Shown here in pieces: positions 1 through 8,717 of a stretch of 64,000 nt of DNA. Position numbers and translations under genes: made by a program. The DNA is taken from positions 310,001 to 374,000 of the forward strand of contig BAABWY010000001.1 of the NCBI GenBank assembly GCA_040367435.1. The letters are read 5' to 3'. This DNA is from Hyphomicrobiales bacterium 4NK60-0047b. Its GTDB lineage: Bacteria > Pseudomonadota > Alphaproteobacteria > Rhizobiales > HXMU1428-3. How positions within the stretch are numbered: position 1 is the first letter of the stretch; the number at the start of each line of letters is the position of its first letter. Below the pieces are notes generated by a model, which ran no database searches, had not been told where the DNA came from, and saw only the letters and a program-made list of their open reading frames with translations.

Positions 1-416
1 AAGGCGACGAAATTCTGGACACCTTTGGCTTTGGCCGTGCTCATCACCGCGTTATTCATTTCGTACATCATTACCCTGGCCAGCGCGTAGCAGACCTGTT
101 AGGCATTTTAAAAATTACCAAACAAAGTTTAGCCCGTGTTTTAAAACAATTAGTTGAGCAAGATTTTATTTGCCAAAAAGAAGGCAGCAAAGACCGTAGA
201 GAAAGATTGCTCTACACGACAGAAAAAGGCAACAGGCTCGCAGAGCAATTAGCAGATCCACAAATTGAACGCTTTGAAAAAACAATGAGTACTTTTACAA
301 AAACCGAACAACAAACAATTGAAAAATTTTTGTTTACCCTCATTCGTAAACACAATCGACAAGATGTAATTTCCCTAATGGCACAAAATGGCCATTTTCC
401 AGCAGGAAAACCTTAG
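1..416 (+). CDS. MarR-family regulator, 3' part (PetP-like)
   Basis: The reading frame is open from base 3 to the TAG at 414-416, so the gene starts before the window; the first in-frame ATG (207) lies inside the DNA-binding domain and is not the start. The frame shows a MarR winged helix: a recognition-helix segment (VADLLGILKITKQSLARVL) followed by a wing with the family signature DRRERLLYTTEKG. MarR proteins bind palindromic operators as dimers. It lies 120 bases before an OmpR-type response regulator and its kinase on the same strand, the arrangement known for PetP-PetR in Rhodobacter. Family assignment is firm; the PetP identity is inferred from context. Confidence 0.85.
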   Translation, partial: GDEILDTFGFGRAHHRVIHFVHHYPGQRVADLLGILKITKQSLARVLKQLVEQDFICQKEGSKDRRERLLYTTEKGNRLAEQLADPQIERFEKTMSTFTKTEQQTIEKFLFTLIRKHNRQDVISLMAQNGHFPAGKP

Positions 417-535
417 ACTGTAAAAACATAAAAGAGCTGACAACAGATTAAATTACGTCCAATATCTCAACCATCTAAGCCAATATTTTAATATGAAAAT
501 CCCGAATATTAAATGAAAGAGAGTGAGTAAGCCAA

Positions 536-1222
536 ATGCATAGCTTAACAGAAGACACCCCTCACATTCTTCTCGTTGATGATGACGAACGCATCAGAGA
601 GCTTCTATGTCGATATCTACGCAAAGAAAATATGCGGGTAACCACTGCTCATGATGCAGCCGCAGCACGGCATAATCTCGAAGGCTTATATTTTGACCTT
701 CTTATTCTTGATGTCATGATGCCAGGCGAATCTGGTCTCGAATTAGCACGTGACCTTAAATCAAAAATGGAAGTTCCCATTATTATGCTCACTGCAAAGG
801 CTGAGGCAGAAAACCGCATTGAAGGTTTGGAAATAGGCGTCGATGATTATATGCCCAAACCATTTGAACCACGTGAACTCATGTTACGCATTCAAAATAT
901 TTTGAAACGGCGTGCACAAAAGGTGACACAAAAAGAAATACACATGGGGCAATATACCTTTCACATTGAAAGAGGTGAACTTCAAAGAGATAACACTTCA
1001 ATCAAACTAACCGAACGCGAAAGAGATTTAATGCGGCTTTTTGCCAATAGAGCTGGCACACCAATCCCCCGTCACGAATTGGCAAGTGAAGAAGCCGGCG
1101 GCAATGAACGTGCAGTTGATGTACAAATTAACCGCCTTCGGCGCAAAATAGAGACAGACCCAGCTAATCCGGTTTATTTACAAACGGTCCGTGGTAAAGG
1201 CTACATTCTACATACCGACTAA
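536..1222 (+). CDS. OmpR-family response regulator (PetR/CenR-like)
   Basis: A 228-residue two-domain regulator. The receiver domain (about residues 10-125) has the acidic pocket D15-D17, phospho-acceptor D59 in LILDVMMPG, T86 and K108 (YMPKPF). The C-terminal half is an OmpR-type winged helix ending in the usual RTVRGKGYIL-type motif (LQTVRGKGYILH). It should control transcription after phosphorylation by the kinase encoded 42 bases downstream. The MarR-regulator-kinase trio resembles PetP-PetR-kinase, and PetR belongs to the same group as CenR, an envelope regulator in Caulobacter and Rhodobacter; that identity is inference. The ATG at 536 follows a weak GAGAG/GAGTGAG purine stretch. Confidence 0.88.
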   Translation: MHSLTEDTPHILLVDDDERIRELLCRYLRKENMRVTTAHDAAAARHNLEGLYFDLLILDVMMPGESGLELARDLKSKMEVPIIMLTAKAEAENRIEGLEIGVDDYMPKPFEPRELMLRIQNILKRRAQKVTQKEIHMGQYTFHIERGELQRDNTSIKLTERERDLMRLFANRAGTPIPRHELASEEAGGNERAVDVQINRLRRKIETDPANPVYLQTVRGKGYILHTD

Positions 1223-1263
1223 ACAAAACCGTTTTAAACAAGCCCACTCGAGAGGTTAAATTT

Positions 1264-2724
1264 GTGGCAATAAAAGATGAGCATGATGAAAATCTCCAAG
1301 ATGAGATCAAACAAGAAAACGACCTAAGCTCTCTCATGAGCCAAAGCTGGTTCGTGCAGAAATGCAAAACACTCATCACTAAAATTAAAGCCAGCAAATT
1401 AAACAGATGGAGCCTCTCTCCCTGGCTTCCAAAAGGCCTATACGCCCGTACCATTCTCATCATCGCAATGCCTCTGATACTCTTACAAACAATTCTCCTG
1501 TTTGTCTTTATGGAGCGCCACTGGGATAACATCACCCGCAGGCTTTCAGCAGCCACAGCAAGAGACGTCGCCGCGATTATCGAAATCTACAATCGTTATC
1601 CGCAGGATAAAGACCATCAAAAACTAATCGACATCGCGCGAAACAAAATGAGCCTTTCTTTTCAGGTGCTCCCGAAAAGTAAACTCCCCAAAAAAACCGC
1701 ACGCCCCTTTTATTCCATTTTAGATAGACGCCTCACTAAAGAATTAAGACGCCGCATTGATCGCCCAATTTGGGTTGATACAGTAGGACAATCAAAATTC
1801 GTAGAGATCAGAGTGGCGCTTGAAAAATCGACTCTAAAATTCCTTGCTTATAGAAACCATACCTACGCATCAAACTCTCACATCTTCGTTCTATGGATGA
1901 TCGGCTCTTCAACTGTTCTCTTAGGCATCGCTCTTCTTTTCCTGCGCAATCAAATCAGACCTATTCTAAAATTATCCGAAGCCGCTGAAAGCTTTGGTAA
2001 AGGGCGCCCCTTGCCAGAAAACTTCAGCCCAAGGGGCGCAAAAGAAGTTCGCCAAGCCTCACTCGCATTTATAGAAATGAGAGATCGTATTAACCGTCAT
2101 GTCGAGCAAAGAACAACCATCCTCGCAGGCGTTAGTCATGACCTGCGAACCATCCTGACCAGAATGAAATTACAATTGGCCTTTTTGGATGATGAAGAAG
2201 AAATCCAAGCTTTGCAAAAAGATGTCGACGAGATGCAATCTATGCTCGAAGATTATATGGCATTTGCAAAAGGAGATAGTTCAGAAGAAACCAAGCTCAC
2301 CGATGTGGGAGAAATCTTAAGCGAGATACACACCCATGCAAAATTATCAAAAGAGGATATCAACCTGCGGGTATTGCCAAAATCGATTATGCTACCTTTG
2401 CGCCGCAACAGTTTTAAAAGAGCCATTAATAATCTCGTCACCAACGCAATGCGTTATGCAGACACCGTAAATATTAATGCCTCAAAGGGGCGCAAATGGT
2501 TGATCATCACGATCGATGATAATGGGCCAGGTATCCCAAAAGAAAAACGAGAAGAAGTATTTAATGCCTTTTTACGCTTGGACGATTCAAGAAATCAAAA
2601 TGAAGGCAACACAGGTCTCGGTCTCTCAATAGCAAGAGACATCATTAGAAGTCACGGCGGAGATATTAGATTAGAAGAAAGCGCCCTCGGTGGTCTGCGA
2701 GCAAAAGTGCGCGTGCCAATTTAG
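1264..2724 (+). CDS. EnvZ-type sensor histidine kinase
   Basis: A 486-residue membrane kinase starting at GTG 1264, with GAGAGG at 1250-1255 in front. Order of parts: a cytoplasmic N-terminal tail of about 60 residues, TM1 (about 63-83), a short periplasmic sensor region, TM2 (about 207-227), HAMP, the HisKA helix with phospho-acceptor H292 (GVSHDLRT), then an HATPase_c domain with N box around N390/N394, G1 (DNGPGIP, 419-425) and G2 (GLGLSIA, 451-457). It is co-oriented with the response regulator upstream and is its probable partner. The long pre-TM1 tail is a little unusual. The signal sensed cannot be read from the sequence; an envelope signal is plausible if this is CenK-like. Confidence 0.88.
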   Translation: MAIKDEHDENLQDEIKQENDLSSLMSQSWFVQKCKTLITKIKASKLNRWSLSPWLPKGLYARTILIIAMPLILLQTILLFVFMERHWDNITRRLSAATARDVAAIIEIYNRYPQDKDHQKLIDIARNKMSLSFQVLPKSKLPKKTARPFYSILDRRLTKELRRRIDRPIWVDTVGQSKFVEIRVALEKSTLKFLAYRNHTYASNSHIFVLWMIGSSTVLLGIALLFLRNQIRPILKLSEAAESFGKGRPLPENFSPRGAKEVRQASLAFIEMRDRINRHVEQRTTILAGVSHDLRTILTRMKLQLAFLDDEEEIQALQKDVDEMQSMLEDYMAFAKGDSSEETKLTDVGEILSEIHTHAKLSKEDINLRVLPKSIMLPLRRNSFKRAINNLVTNAMRYADTVNINASKGRKWLIITIDDNGPGIPKEKREEVFNAFLRLDDSRNQNEGNTGLGLSIARDIIRSHGGDIRLEESALGGLRAKVRVPI

Positions 2725-2842
2725 AAACAAAAGCTTATAAATTAACAAGTACGTTTAGTGTTAATTTAAGTATGAACTAGTAAAAAATTGGATAAAACAA
2801 TAAGTCAAAGGGCATGCTAAAAAACCTTAAGATTTATCTTAC

Positions 2843-2999
2843 CGAAGAAGGTAGTGCTCTTCTTAGAGCACGCACATGACGCCTCTGGCGTCCGGCACCT
2901 AGTGCCGTCCCTCGGTGGCTTGCCGCCTTTAGCAGCGCGGTTGCTGGTGGGCAACCTGAAGCGCCACTAAAAAAGTAATAGCCGTGAGAGAAAACAAGC
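2843..2999 (+). repeat. Mosaic multi-hairpin repeat, copy 1
   Basis: Five short hairpins follow each other: GTGCTC/GAGCAC (2854-2871), GACGCC/GGCGTC (2878-2892), CGGCAC/GTGCCG (2893-2907), GGTGGC/GCCGCC (2914-2927, one wobble) and GGTTGC/GCAACC (2939-2956), then TGAAGCGCCACTAAAAA and a tail ATAGCCGTGAGAGA. Related copies with different but still pairing stems occur near 24.8, 43.6 and 49.7 kb. The element sits between the kinase and the 3' end of proC and runs up to the proC stop. It could act in transcript ends, but no classical T-run follows the last stem. Confidence 0.85.
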
Positions 3000-3004
3000 C
3001 CGCC

Positions 3005-3871
3005 CTAGCCGCTGAGCTCTTTCGAACGTTTCGCAGCAGCTTCAATTGCTGCATCAATCAGCGGAGCAAGTCCCTCATCATTCATCAGCACCTCAAGCGC
3101 AGCAGCAGTAGTCCCTCCTTTAGAGGTCACATTCTCACGCAATTGAGAGGGGGGTATATCAAATAAACCCATCATAGAGCCAGCGCCATCAATGGTCGCT
3201 TTTGAAAGTGTCATAGCCAACTCTGGTGACAAACCCTGACGTTCTCCGGCTTTCGCCAAACATTCAGCCAACCAAAAAATGTAAGCTGGACCAGAACCTG
3301 AGACAGCCGTCACAGCATCCATTTGGCTCTCATTATCAAGCCAGGCAACAGTCCCCGTACCTGAGACAAGATCATTAATTTGTGAACGTTGTTCTGATGA
3401 GACAAATTCATTTGCGATAAGAGCCGTCATGCCGTTCTGCACCATAACCGGTGTATTTGGCATGGCGCGAACAATCGCAGTGCCCTCAGGCAAGCGCTTT
3501 GCGATATCACTAAGAGTTCGTCCCGCAGCTATGGAATAAACCAAAGTCTCAGATGAAATACGCGAAGCTAAATCTTTCAGCACCCCATCCATAATTTGCG
3601 GCTTCACACCAACCATCACTAATTGTGGAGGTGTCGGCAATTCTTGTCGTGCCTTTGGCACAACATCATATTTCGCCAAGAGATCCAAAACGTCCTCAGG
3701 AGAGCCAGGGTCTTCAACATAAAGCGTTTCAGGATCCAGACCTTCAAGCCCCTCTTTCGGCTCAAGCCAGGCGCTTAAAATAGCCCCAGCCATCTTCCCA
3801 GCACCAACAACGAGTACTGGAGAGAAAGAAGTAGAATTATCTGTCAAACCATCATCCAAAATCGACATCAT
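3005..3871 (-). CDS. proC: Pyrroline-5-carboxylate reductase
   Basis: Catalyses the last step of proline synthesis, NAD(P)H-dependent reduction of pyrroline-5-carboxylate, in the cytoplasm. The 288-residue protein has the N-terminal dinucleotide motif VVGAGKMAGA, the mid-protein PNTPVMVQNGMTAL segment, and the family signature region GSGPAYIFWLAECLAKAG followed by ENVTSKGGTTAAALEVL near the C terminus. Length is normal for ProC. Two adjacent ATG codons (3871 and 3868) are possible starts, with AAAGG upstream. It begins 3 bases after the stop of the YbjN-like gene, so the two are probably cotranscribed. Confidence 0.95.
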   Translation of the reverse strand: MMSILDDGLTDNSTSFSPVLVVGAGKMAGAILSAWLEPKEGLEGLDPETLYVEDPGSPEDVLDLLAKYDVVPKARQELPTPPQLVMVGVKPQIMDGVLKDLASRISSETLVYSIAAGRTLSDIAKRLPEGTAIVRAMPNTPVMVQNGMTALIANEFVSSEQRSQINDLVSGTGTVAWLDNESQMDAVTAVSGSGPAYIFWLAECLAKAGERQGLSPELAMTLSKATIDGAGSMMGLFDIPPSQLRENVTSKGGTTAAALEVLMNDEGLAPLIDAAIEAAAKRSKELSG

Positions 3872-3874
3872 ATA

Positions 3875-4372
3875 TTATGCATGACCTTTTGTGGCAAACA
3901 TGGTTGATGCCAAAGCTTCAGGCGCAGACTTGCCAGCCCAAACCACATATTGAAACGCCTGGTAATAGCTCTCACTAGCTTCCAATCCAGATGCGATCAA
4001 AGCCTCACATTGCTCAACCGTTAATTCAGCTTTATTCAACATTAATCCATGACGGAAAAGCAGAAGCCCATCTTGCGGCCAAATATCAAAATGACCAAGC
4101 CAAAGCTGCTCATTAACAAGCGCGATTAAGCGATACACTTCAGCAATACGCGCCTCAGGGACACGCATTTCAAAAGCGCAGGCTAAATGCAAAGCTTCTA
4201 AATCATCTCTCCAGTTCAACGAAACATGATAATCAACCCATGACCCTTCAACATTAAGCGTCAGCTCATCATCAGTTGTGCGCTCAAAAGGCCAATCATG
4301 AATAGCGGCTAACTTCTCAACCATATCTACCGGGTTATTTGTGCGATCAAAACTTGGTTCAATTGAAGCCAT
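3875..4372 (-). CDS. YbjN domain-containing protein
   Basis: A small acidic cytoplasmic protein of the YbjN family, which is widespread next to proC in alphaproteobacteria; its biochemical role is not settled. The body shows the family pattern (ELTLNVEGSWVDYHVSL, an internal LHLACAFEMRVPEAR strand and a long C-terminal helical stretch with LMLNKAELTVEQCEALI). The start at 4372 is chosen because AAAGGA lies about seven bases upstream; an ATG eight codons earlier (4396) has no comparable ribosome site. It is the first gene of an operon with proC. Confidence 0.85.
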   Translation of the reverse strand: MASIEPSFDRTNNPVDMVEKLAAIHDWPFERTTDDELTLNVEGSWVDYHVSLNWRDDLEALHLACAFEMRVPEARIAEVYRLIALVNEQLWLGHFDIWPQDGLLLFRHGLMLNKAELTVEQCEALIASGLEASESYYQAFQYVVWAGKSAPEALASTMFATKGHA

Positions 4373-4770
4373 AAAATTTCCTTTAATTGCCGGCAAAGAG
4401 AGGGGCTTTATATTACGCCTCTTATTTTTACCATTTCATATGGAAATCATCTCTTATGAACAATCCCAAATGAAACGGAGCAAACTTAAACCAGCGGTTC
4501 TGAGTGCTTAACTCGCTTCTGGGATTTAGCTAATCAATCCTTCCCCTGAGTCGCAAGGGCGAGAGTACTCTGTCCACGTTAAATACACTGAAATTACACA
4601 GACAGAATGCGGCATGACCATGTCATTGATTTTCTTACTGTTAATAAGCCTCTGTTTCCACAGGCAGAGCAGTTGACAAAAACAGCAAATCACCAATTTG
4701 AAATCTGATTTAACAGACTGAGGTAAAATACTACAAATCAAAGAAAAAACTGAACACCGTCTGATTCTAC
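4373..4770. other. Non-coding stretch upstream of YbjN
   Basis: About 400 bases between two minus-strand genes. It should hold the promoter of the YbjN-proC operon. An open frame on the minus strand (4526-4741) has no ribosome site and no recognisable sequence, so it is not called. No hairpin or repeat stood out. Confidence 0.5.
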
Positions 4771-5013
4771 CTAAAAAAGTCCGCGAATATCAGCCGCAAA
4801 ATACATAATTAAAATACCAGCAATGAAATAAACAACATCACCAAGCAAACCGTACTTAAATCGATAAGATAATGGCGGATAAAAGGCATGTTCTAAGCTT
4901 TTATGAATGCGAATGGATTTATAGGTCGTATAGGAGAAACTACAGATCATTTGAATGATCTTCAAAACCAAAAACAACACGACAAACATCACAACATTAC
5001 TAACCAAATCCAT
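4771..5013 (-). CDS. Small two-helix membrane protein
   Basis: An 80-residue protein not recognised as a named family. It has a hydrophobic N-terminal segment (about residues 5-25), a basic/aromatic loop (YKSIRIHKSLEHAFYPPLSYRFKYG) and a second hydrophobic segment (about 56-74), so it should span the inner membrane twice with both ends on one side. The start is supported by GAGGG about six bases upstream. It stands alone, divergent from trmFO. Real by ribosome site and composition; function unknown. Confidence 0.65.
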   Translation of the reverse strand: MDLVSNVVMFVVLFLVLKIIQMICSFSYTTYKSIRIHKSLEHAFYPPLSYRFKYGLLGDVVYFIAGILIMYFAADIRGLF

Positions 5014-5176
5014 CGGAAACCCTCATACTAAACGCATTAAACGACTTTTAAAGCCTTCTTCCTTTTAAAAGAGGCATATCTCTCAAATAAGGCCAAACCC
5101 AAAAAAGCTTAAATTTACGCAATTGCAAAGCAATTTCTCACTTGTATATTAACGCCCTACCTGCTACCTCGCTAAA

Positions 5177-6586
5177 ATGACAAAAATAGACCCAATTCAT
5201 ATCATAGGCGGCGGCCTCGCAGGCTCTGAAGCCGCCTGGCAAGCCGCAAACGCTGGCGTTCCAGTAATTCTCCATGAAATGCGCCCGGTAGTGAAGACAG
5301 ACGCGCACCAAGGAGAAGGTTTAGCTGAACTCGTCTGCTCGAATTCATTCCGCTCAGACGATCATGAAAACAACGCCGTTGGCCTCCTTCATGAAGAAAT
5401 GCGCCAGCTCAACTCCATCATCATGGCCAGCGGAGACAAACACAAACTCCCAGCAGGCGGCGCGCTTGCTGTCGACAGAGATCATTTTTCAGATGAAGTC
5501 ACCAAAGCTCTAGAAGCCCATGAGCTCATCACAATTGAGCGCAGCGAAGTGGCCACCATACCACCAGCTGAATGGGATAATGTAATCATCGCAACCGGCC
5601 CTCTTACATCAGAGAGCTTAAGCAAAGCCATTATGGAGTTAAGCGGCGCAGATAGCCTGGCCTTCTTTGATGCCATCGCCCCCATCATCCATAAAGACAG
5701 CATCGACTTTGATAAAGTCTGGATGCAATCGCGCTATGATAAAGTCGGCCCTGGCGGCACTGGCGCTGACTACATCAACTGCGCCATGGACGAACAAGAA
5801 TATAACACCTTCATTGACGCCCTTTTAGAAGGCGAGAAAACAGACTTCAAAGAATGGGAAACAAACACCCCTTATTTTGATGGCTGCCTCCCCATTGAAG
5901 TCATGGCCGAACGGGGAAGAGAAACCTTGCGCCATGGCCCAATGAAACCTGTCGGCCTTACAAACCCACACAAAGAAGAGAAATCATACGCCATCGTCCA
6001 GCTGCGCCAAGATAATGCCCTCGGCACACTATGGAATATGGTTGGTTTCCAAACCAAACTAAAATATGGCGAACAAGCAAAAATTTTCAGCACAATTCCA
6101 GGGCTCGAAAATGCCGTCTTTGCCCGCCTTGGTGGCTTACACAGAAATACATTTCTCAATAGCCCCGAAGTCCTTGATAATCAGCTCCGGTTAAAGGCAG
6201 ACACCCGCCTTCGCTTTGCCGGCCAAATCACTGGCGTAGAAGGCTATGTCGAAAGCGCCGCAACAGGCCTCATCGCAGGCAGACTAGCAGCAGCTGAAAG
6301 GTTAGGAATTGAGCTAACAGGCCCATCTATTGAAACCGCCCACGGCGCGTTGATTAATCACATAACAGGCGGCCACCTCAGCTCAGACTTCTCTGGCGGC
6401 CTCAAAAGCTTCCAGCCAATGAACATCAATTTCGGGCTTATCCCACCAATAACAGAAATCCCCAAAACTGATGAGAATGGCAAGCGCTTGCGCGGCAAAG
6501 AAAAATCCCGCGCCAAAAAACGCATCATGGCAAAACGCGCCCTCTCAAACCTCATCGAATGGGGTGAGAAAAATCCTATTATTTGA
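5177..6586 (+). CDS. trmFO: Methylenetetrahydrofolate-tRNA (uracil-5-)-methyltransferase TrmFO
   Basis: FAD- and folate-dependent enzyme making ribothymidine at U54 of tRNA. The 469-residue protein opens with the FAD motif [14 protein letters not shown], has the family segments [14 protein letters not shown] (Cys54, matching the first catalytic Cys of the family) and [16 protein letters not shown] (second Cys, about 237), and ends with an FAD-contact region ([19 protein letters not shown]). Length is typical. No clear Shine-Dalgarno precedes the ATG. It stands alone on the plus strand and ends at a strong bidirectional terminator. Confidence 0.96.
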   Translation: MTKIDPIHIIGGGLAGSEAAWQAANAGVPVILHEMRPVVKTDAHQGEGLAELVCSNSFRSDDHENNAVGLLHEEMRQLNSIIMASGDKHKLPAGGALAVDRDHFSDEVTKALEAHELITIERSEVATIPPAEWDNVIIATGPLTSESLSKAIMELSGADSLAFFDAIAPIIHKDSIDFDKVWMQSRYDKVGPGGTGADYINCAMDEQEYNTFIDALLEGEKTDFKEWETNTPYFDGCLPIEVMAERGRETLRHGPMKPVGLTNPHKEEKSYAIVQLRQDNALGTLWNMVGFQTKLKYGEQAKIFSTIPGLENAVFARLGGLHRNTFLNSPEVLDNQLRLKADTRLRFAGQITGVEGYVESAATGLIAGRLAAAERLGIELTGPSIETAHGALINHITGGHLSSDFSGGLKSFQPMNINFGLIPPITEIPKTDENGKRLRGKEKSRAKKRIMAKRALSNLIEWGEKNPII

Positions 6587-6596
6587 GCCTTCCTCC

Positions 6597-6648
6597 CAAA
6601 AGTGGACATCGGCTTTGATATAACGCGGTTGTTGGTGGGCAACTGAAG
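6597..6648. repeat. Dispersed palindromic repeat: RIME-like core plus hairpin
   Basis: CCAAAAGTGGACATCGGCTTTG, related to the AAAAGTG/ACCGG palindromic intergenic repeats common in rhizobial genomes, is followed directly by the window's hairpin unit: GGTTGTTGGTGGGCAACTGAAG, stem GTTG(T)/(G)CAAC. The same pairing of modules recurs at 32.7 kb on the other strand. It lies just ahead of the trmFO terminator. Confidence 0.7.
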
Positions 6649-6651
6649 CGC

Positions 6652-6692
6652 AAAAAAGGGAGACCTCTAATTCAAAGAGGCCTCCCTTTTTT
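6652..6692. terminator. Bidirectional intrinsic terminator
   Basis: An A-run, stem GGGAG-CCTCT / AGAGG-CTCCC and a T-run. It has A/T tracts on both sides and lies between the converging trmFO (+) and DUF4153 (-) genes, so it can end both. Confidence 0.9.
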
Positions 6693-6714
6693 ATAGATTT
6701 AAGAACAACTCACT

Positions 6715-8610
6715 TCACTCAGCAAGCACTGTTGCAGCATTTTCAATATAAAGAGAAAACTTAAGATACGTCATAGCCATATATTTAGATGTCTCTTTAT
6801 CTTCAGAATAATTAAAATTCATAACATAAAGCCTGAGCTTCTCAGCACGAGTTGGCAAACCATCTACGACAAAACTATTTAGGTTTTTACGTTTCTTTTT
6901 CTTCAAATTTTCATTCACTTGGCCGGATGCCGCCTTATATACATCTTGAAGTGAAAAGCTTCCAATGGCCTCAGCCGCATCTCCCTGCCCTTTTAAAACA
7001 ATCAGCTTATGTTCCTTAATCTGAAACGAAAGCCGAATATCACGCCCTTCCAATTTAACTGTCTGATCACGATGATAATTCAAGGCCGAACGAGATTTAG
7101 AAAGTGTGATTGGCCCAAACACCATCCCCTTGGATGGAACAGCTAATGCATAAGGCGCCGATGCATAAAATGTACGATTAGTAACTTGACTACCCATAGC
7201 TATGTTTTTTCTAAAACCAAGCTTCTCATCAATCTTCGCTATAATCGGGTTATTCCAAGAAGATTTTCGTCTCTCAAAATAATTGAGATGAGCACCCTTG
7301 GCTGGTCTCTCTTCCTCACTCAATAGAACACGTAAATAATCCGCACGTTGCTCTTTTCTAAAAAAGCGAAGGAGATTGCGAATTTTCCTTTTCGCTTTGC
7401 GCGCCTCGTCAGTTGAAGGATTAAAAGCTTTTTTAATCACACCATTTTCAAGAACGTCCGCCTTTTGCAACACAGAGACAAGCTTCTGCTTTTGCGAATA
7501 AATCGAAACCGTCTCCGCCCCCCAAGGGCCAAAACTTGAAACACCCAAAATCACAGTCGCTAAAAACAAAATAACTCTAAGGTCAAATTCCCGCCCTTTA
7601 ATCTGAACGTATAGCCCATAAAGAATAAGTGCCAGAGACCAGAAGAAAAATGCAAAAAGGAAATACCGCTTTGGCGTCATGCCATATTCTGCAACCCGAA
7701 TAGAATGAGCAACAAACAACAACGCCATAGGAATGATTAAAAACAAAAACCAATATTTATGAAAAAACCGAACCAAAGCGCCGCCAACATTGCGCGTTGG
7801 AAACGCCATCAAATAAGTGCCAATCCCTAAGATGATAACAGCTAAGCCATACCAGCCAATTTGGCCTTTTGGAAAAACACCAGAAAGACCTACCTTCACA
7901 GCAAGCCCGTGAAACAACAAAACAAACATGAAGAAAAAAGGAACAAAGACATATTTTACAAACAGTCCTGTTACCTTAGACATCAATTCGGTTGGTTCTG
8001 TTTCCTCAACTTCAGCTTCATATTCTTGCGGTAACATAGAGAGCCAAAATACGGGCGTGATAAAGAACGAACAAATCTGAAACGTATATTTATACAAGTC
8101 ACCATCGATACGCGAATTGAATAAAGCACCGTAAACTGCAAATAATAATGAAAAGAGCCCGGCAATAATCATCCCCCCAATGATAGCAATCACCAGGGTG
8201 AACCAAAACTCATGATTAAAAAGCCAATAGGCACGATTGTTTTTGGGTGAAAAGAAATAAACAACGGAACTGGCACCGAGCAGAGTGGAGACAGTTAGCA
8301 TCATGTGGCGCAAGCCCACAAAATCAGCAAAATAAAACAAGCCTACGATGACACTCCCTATAATGAGAGAAACCACAAAACCATACCAATTGGCCTCATT
8401 ACGTTGCTCAGTTACAAAAACAGCACCAACAAACACAAAAAAGAGGCTTATCAAACCAAAGTAAAAGTTAGGAGTTAAATTCAAGACTTTATCAAAAGCC
8501 ACCATAAGTATGGTAAGGAGACCAGCAGTGAGCACAGCAAGAGGAAATCGTCTAAAAACCAAAAACACATTTGGCAAAATCGAGCCTGCAATAGAAGACA
8601 CACCAGACAT
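6715..8610 (-). CDS. DUF4153 multi-pass membrane protein
   Basis: A 631-residue inner-membrane protein. The N-terminal two thirds hold about a dozen hydrophobic segments. A conserved motif of DUF4153 proteins is visible at the end of one of them (YGMTPKRYFLFAFFFW). The last 250 residues are soluble and basic, with a sequence beginning near ALNYHRDQTVKLEGRDI. Its biochemical role is unknown. The ATG is preceded by GAGGGAG at a good distance. The secreted SGNH protein lies 107 bases upstream on the same strand and may share its transcript. Confidence 0.82.
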   Translation of the reverse strand: MSGVSSIAGSILPNVFLVFRRFPLAVLTAGLLTILMVAFDKVLNLTPNFYFGLISLFFVFVGAVFVTEQRNEANWYGFVVSLIIGSVIVGLFYFADFVGLRHMMLTVSTLLGASSVVYFFSPKNNRAYWLFNHEFWFTLVIAIIGGMIIAGLFSLLFAVYGALFNSRIDGDLYKYTFQICSFFITPVFWLSMLPQEYEAEVEETEPTELMSKVTGLFVKYVFVPFFFMFVLLFHGLAVKVGLSGVFPKGQIGWYGLAVIILGIGTYLMAFPTRNVGGALVRFFHKYWFLFLIIPMALLFVAHSIRVAEYGMTPKRYFLFAFFFWSLALILYGLYVQIKGREFDLRVILFLATVILGVSSFGPWGAETVSIYSQKQKLVSVLQKADVLENGVIKKAFNPSTDEARKAKRKIRNLLRFFRKEQRADYLRVLLSEEERPAKGAHLNYFERRKSSWNNPIIAKIDEKLGFRKNIAMGSQVTNRTFYASAPYALAVPSKGMVFGPITLSKSRSALNYHRDQTVKLEGRDIRLSFQIKEHKLIVLKGQGDAAEAIGSFSLQDVYKAASGQVNENLKKKKRKNLNSFVVDGLPTRAEKLRLYVMNFNYSEDKETSKYMAMTYLKFSLYIENAATVLAE

Positions 8611-8717
8611 AAAAAAACTCCCTCAACCAGCCGTAAAGATAATCAGACCATTGACTTGGACGGCCTCTTTACCCTATCGAGCTTCACTTTATCCGCTCCA
8701 CCAAAAGGATCAATATT

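Noticed and set aside
1164-1556. 130-residue minus-strand frame opposite the kinase start
   Set aside because: It overlaps two well-supported genes on the other strand.
4526-4741. 71-residue minus-strand frame
   Set aside because: No ribosome site, Cys-rich random-looking sequence.
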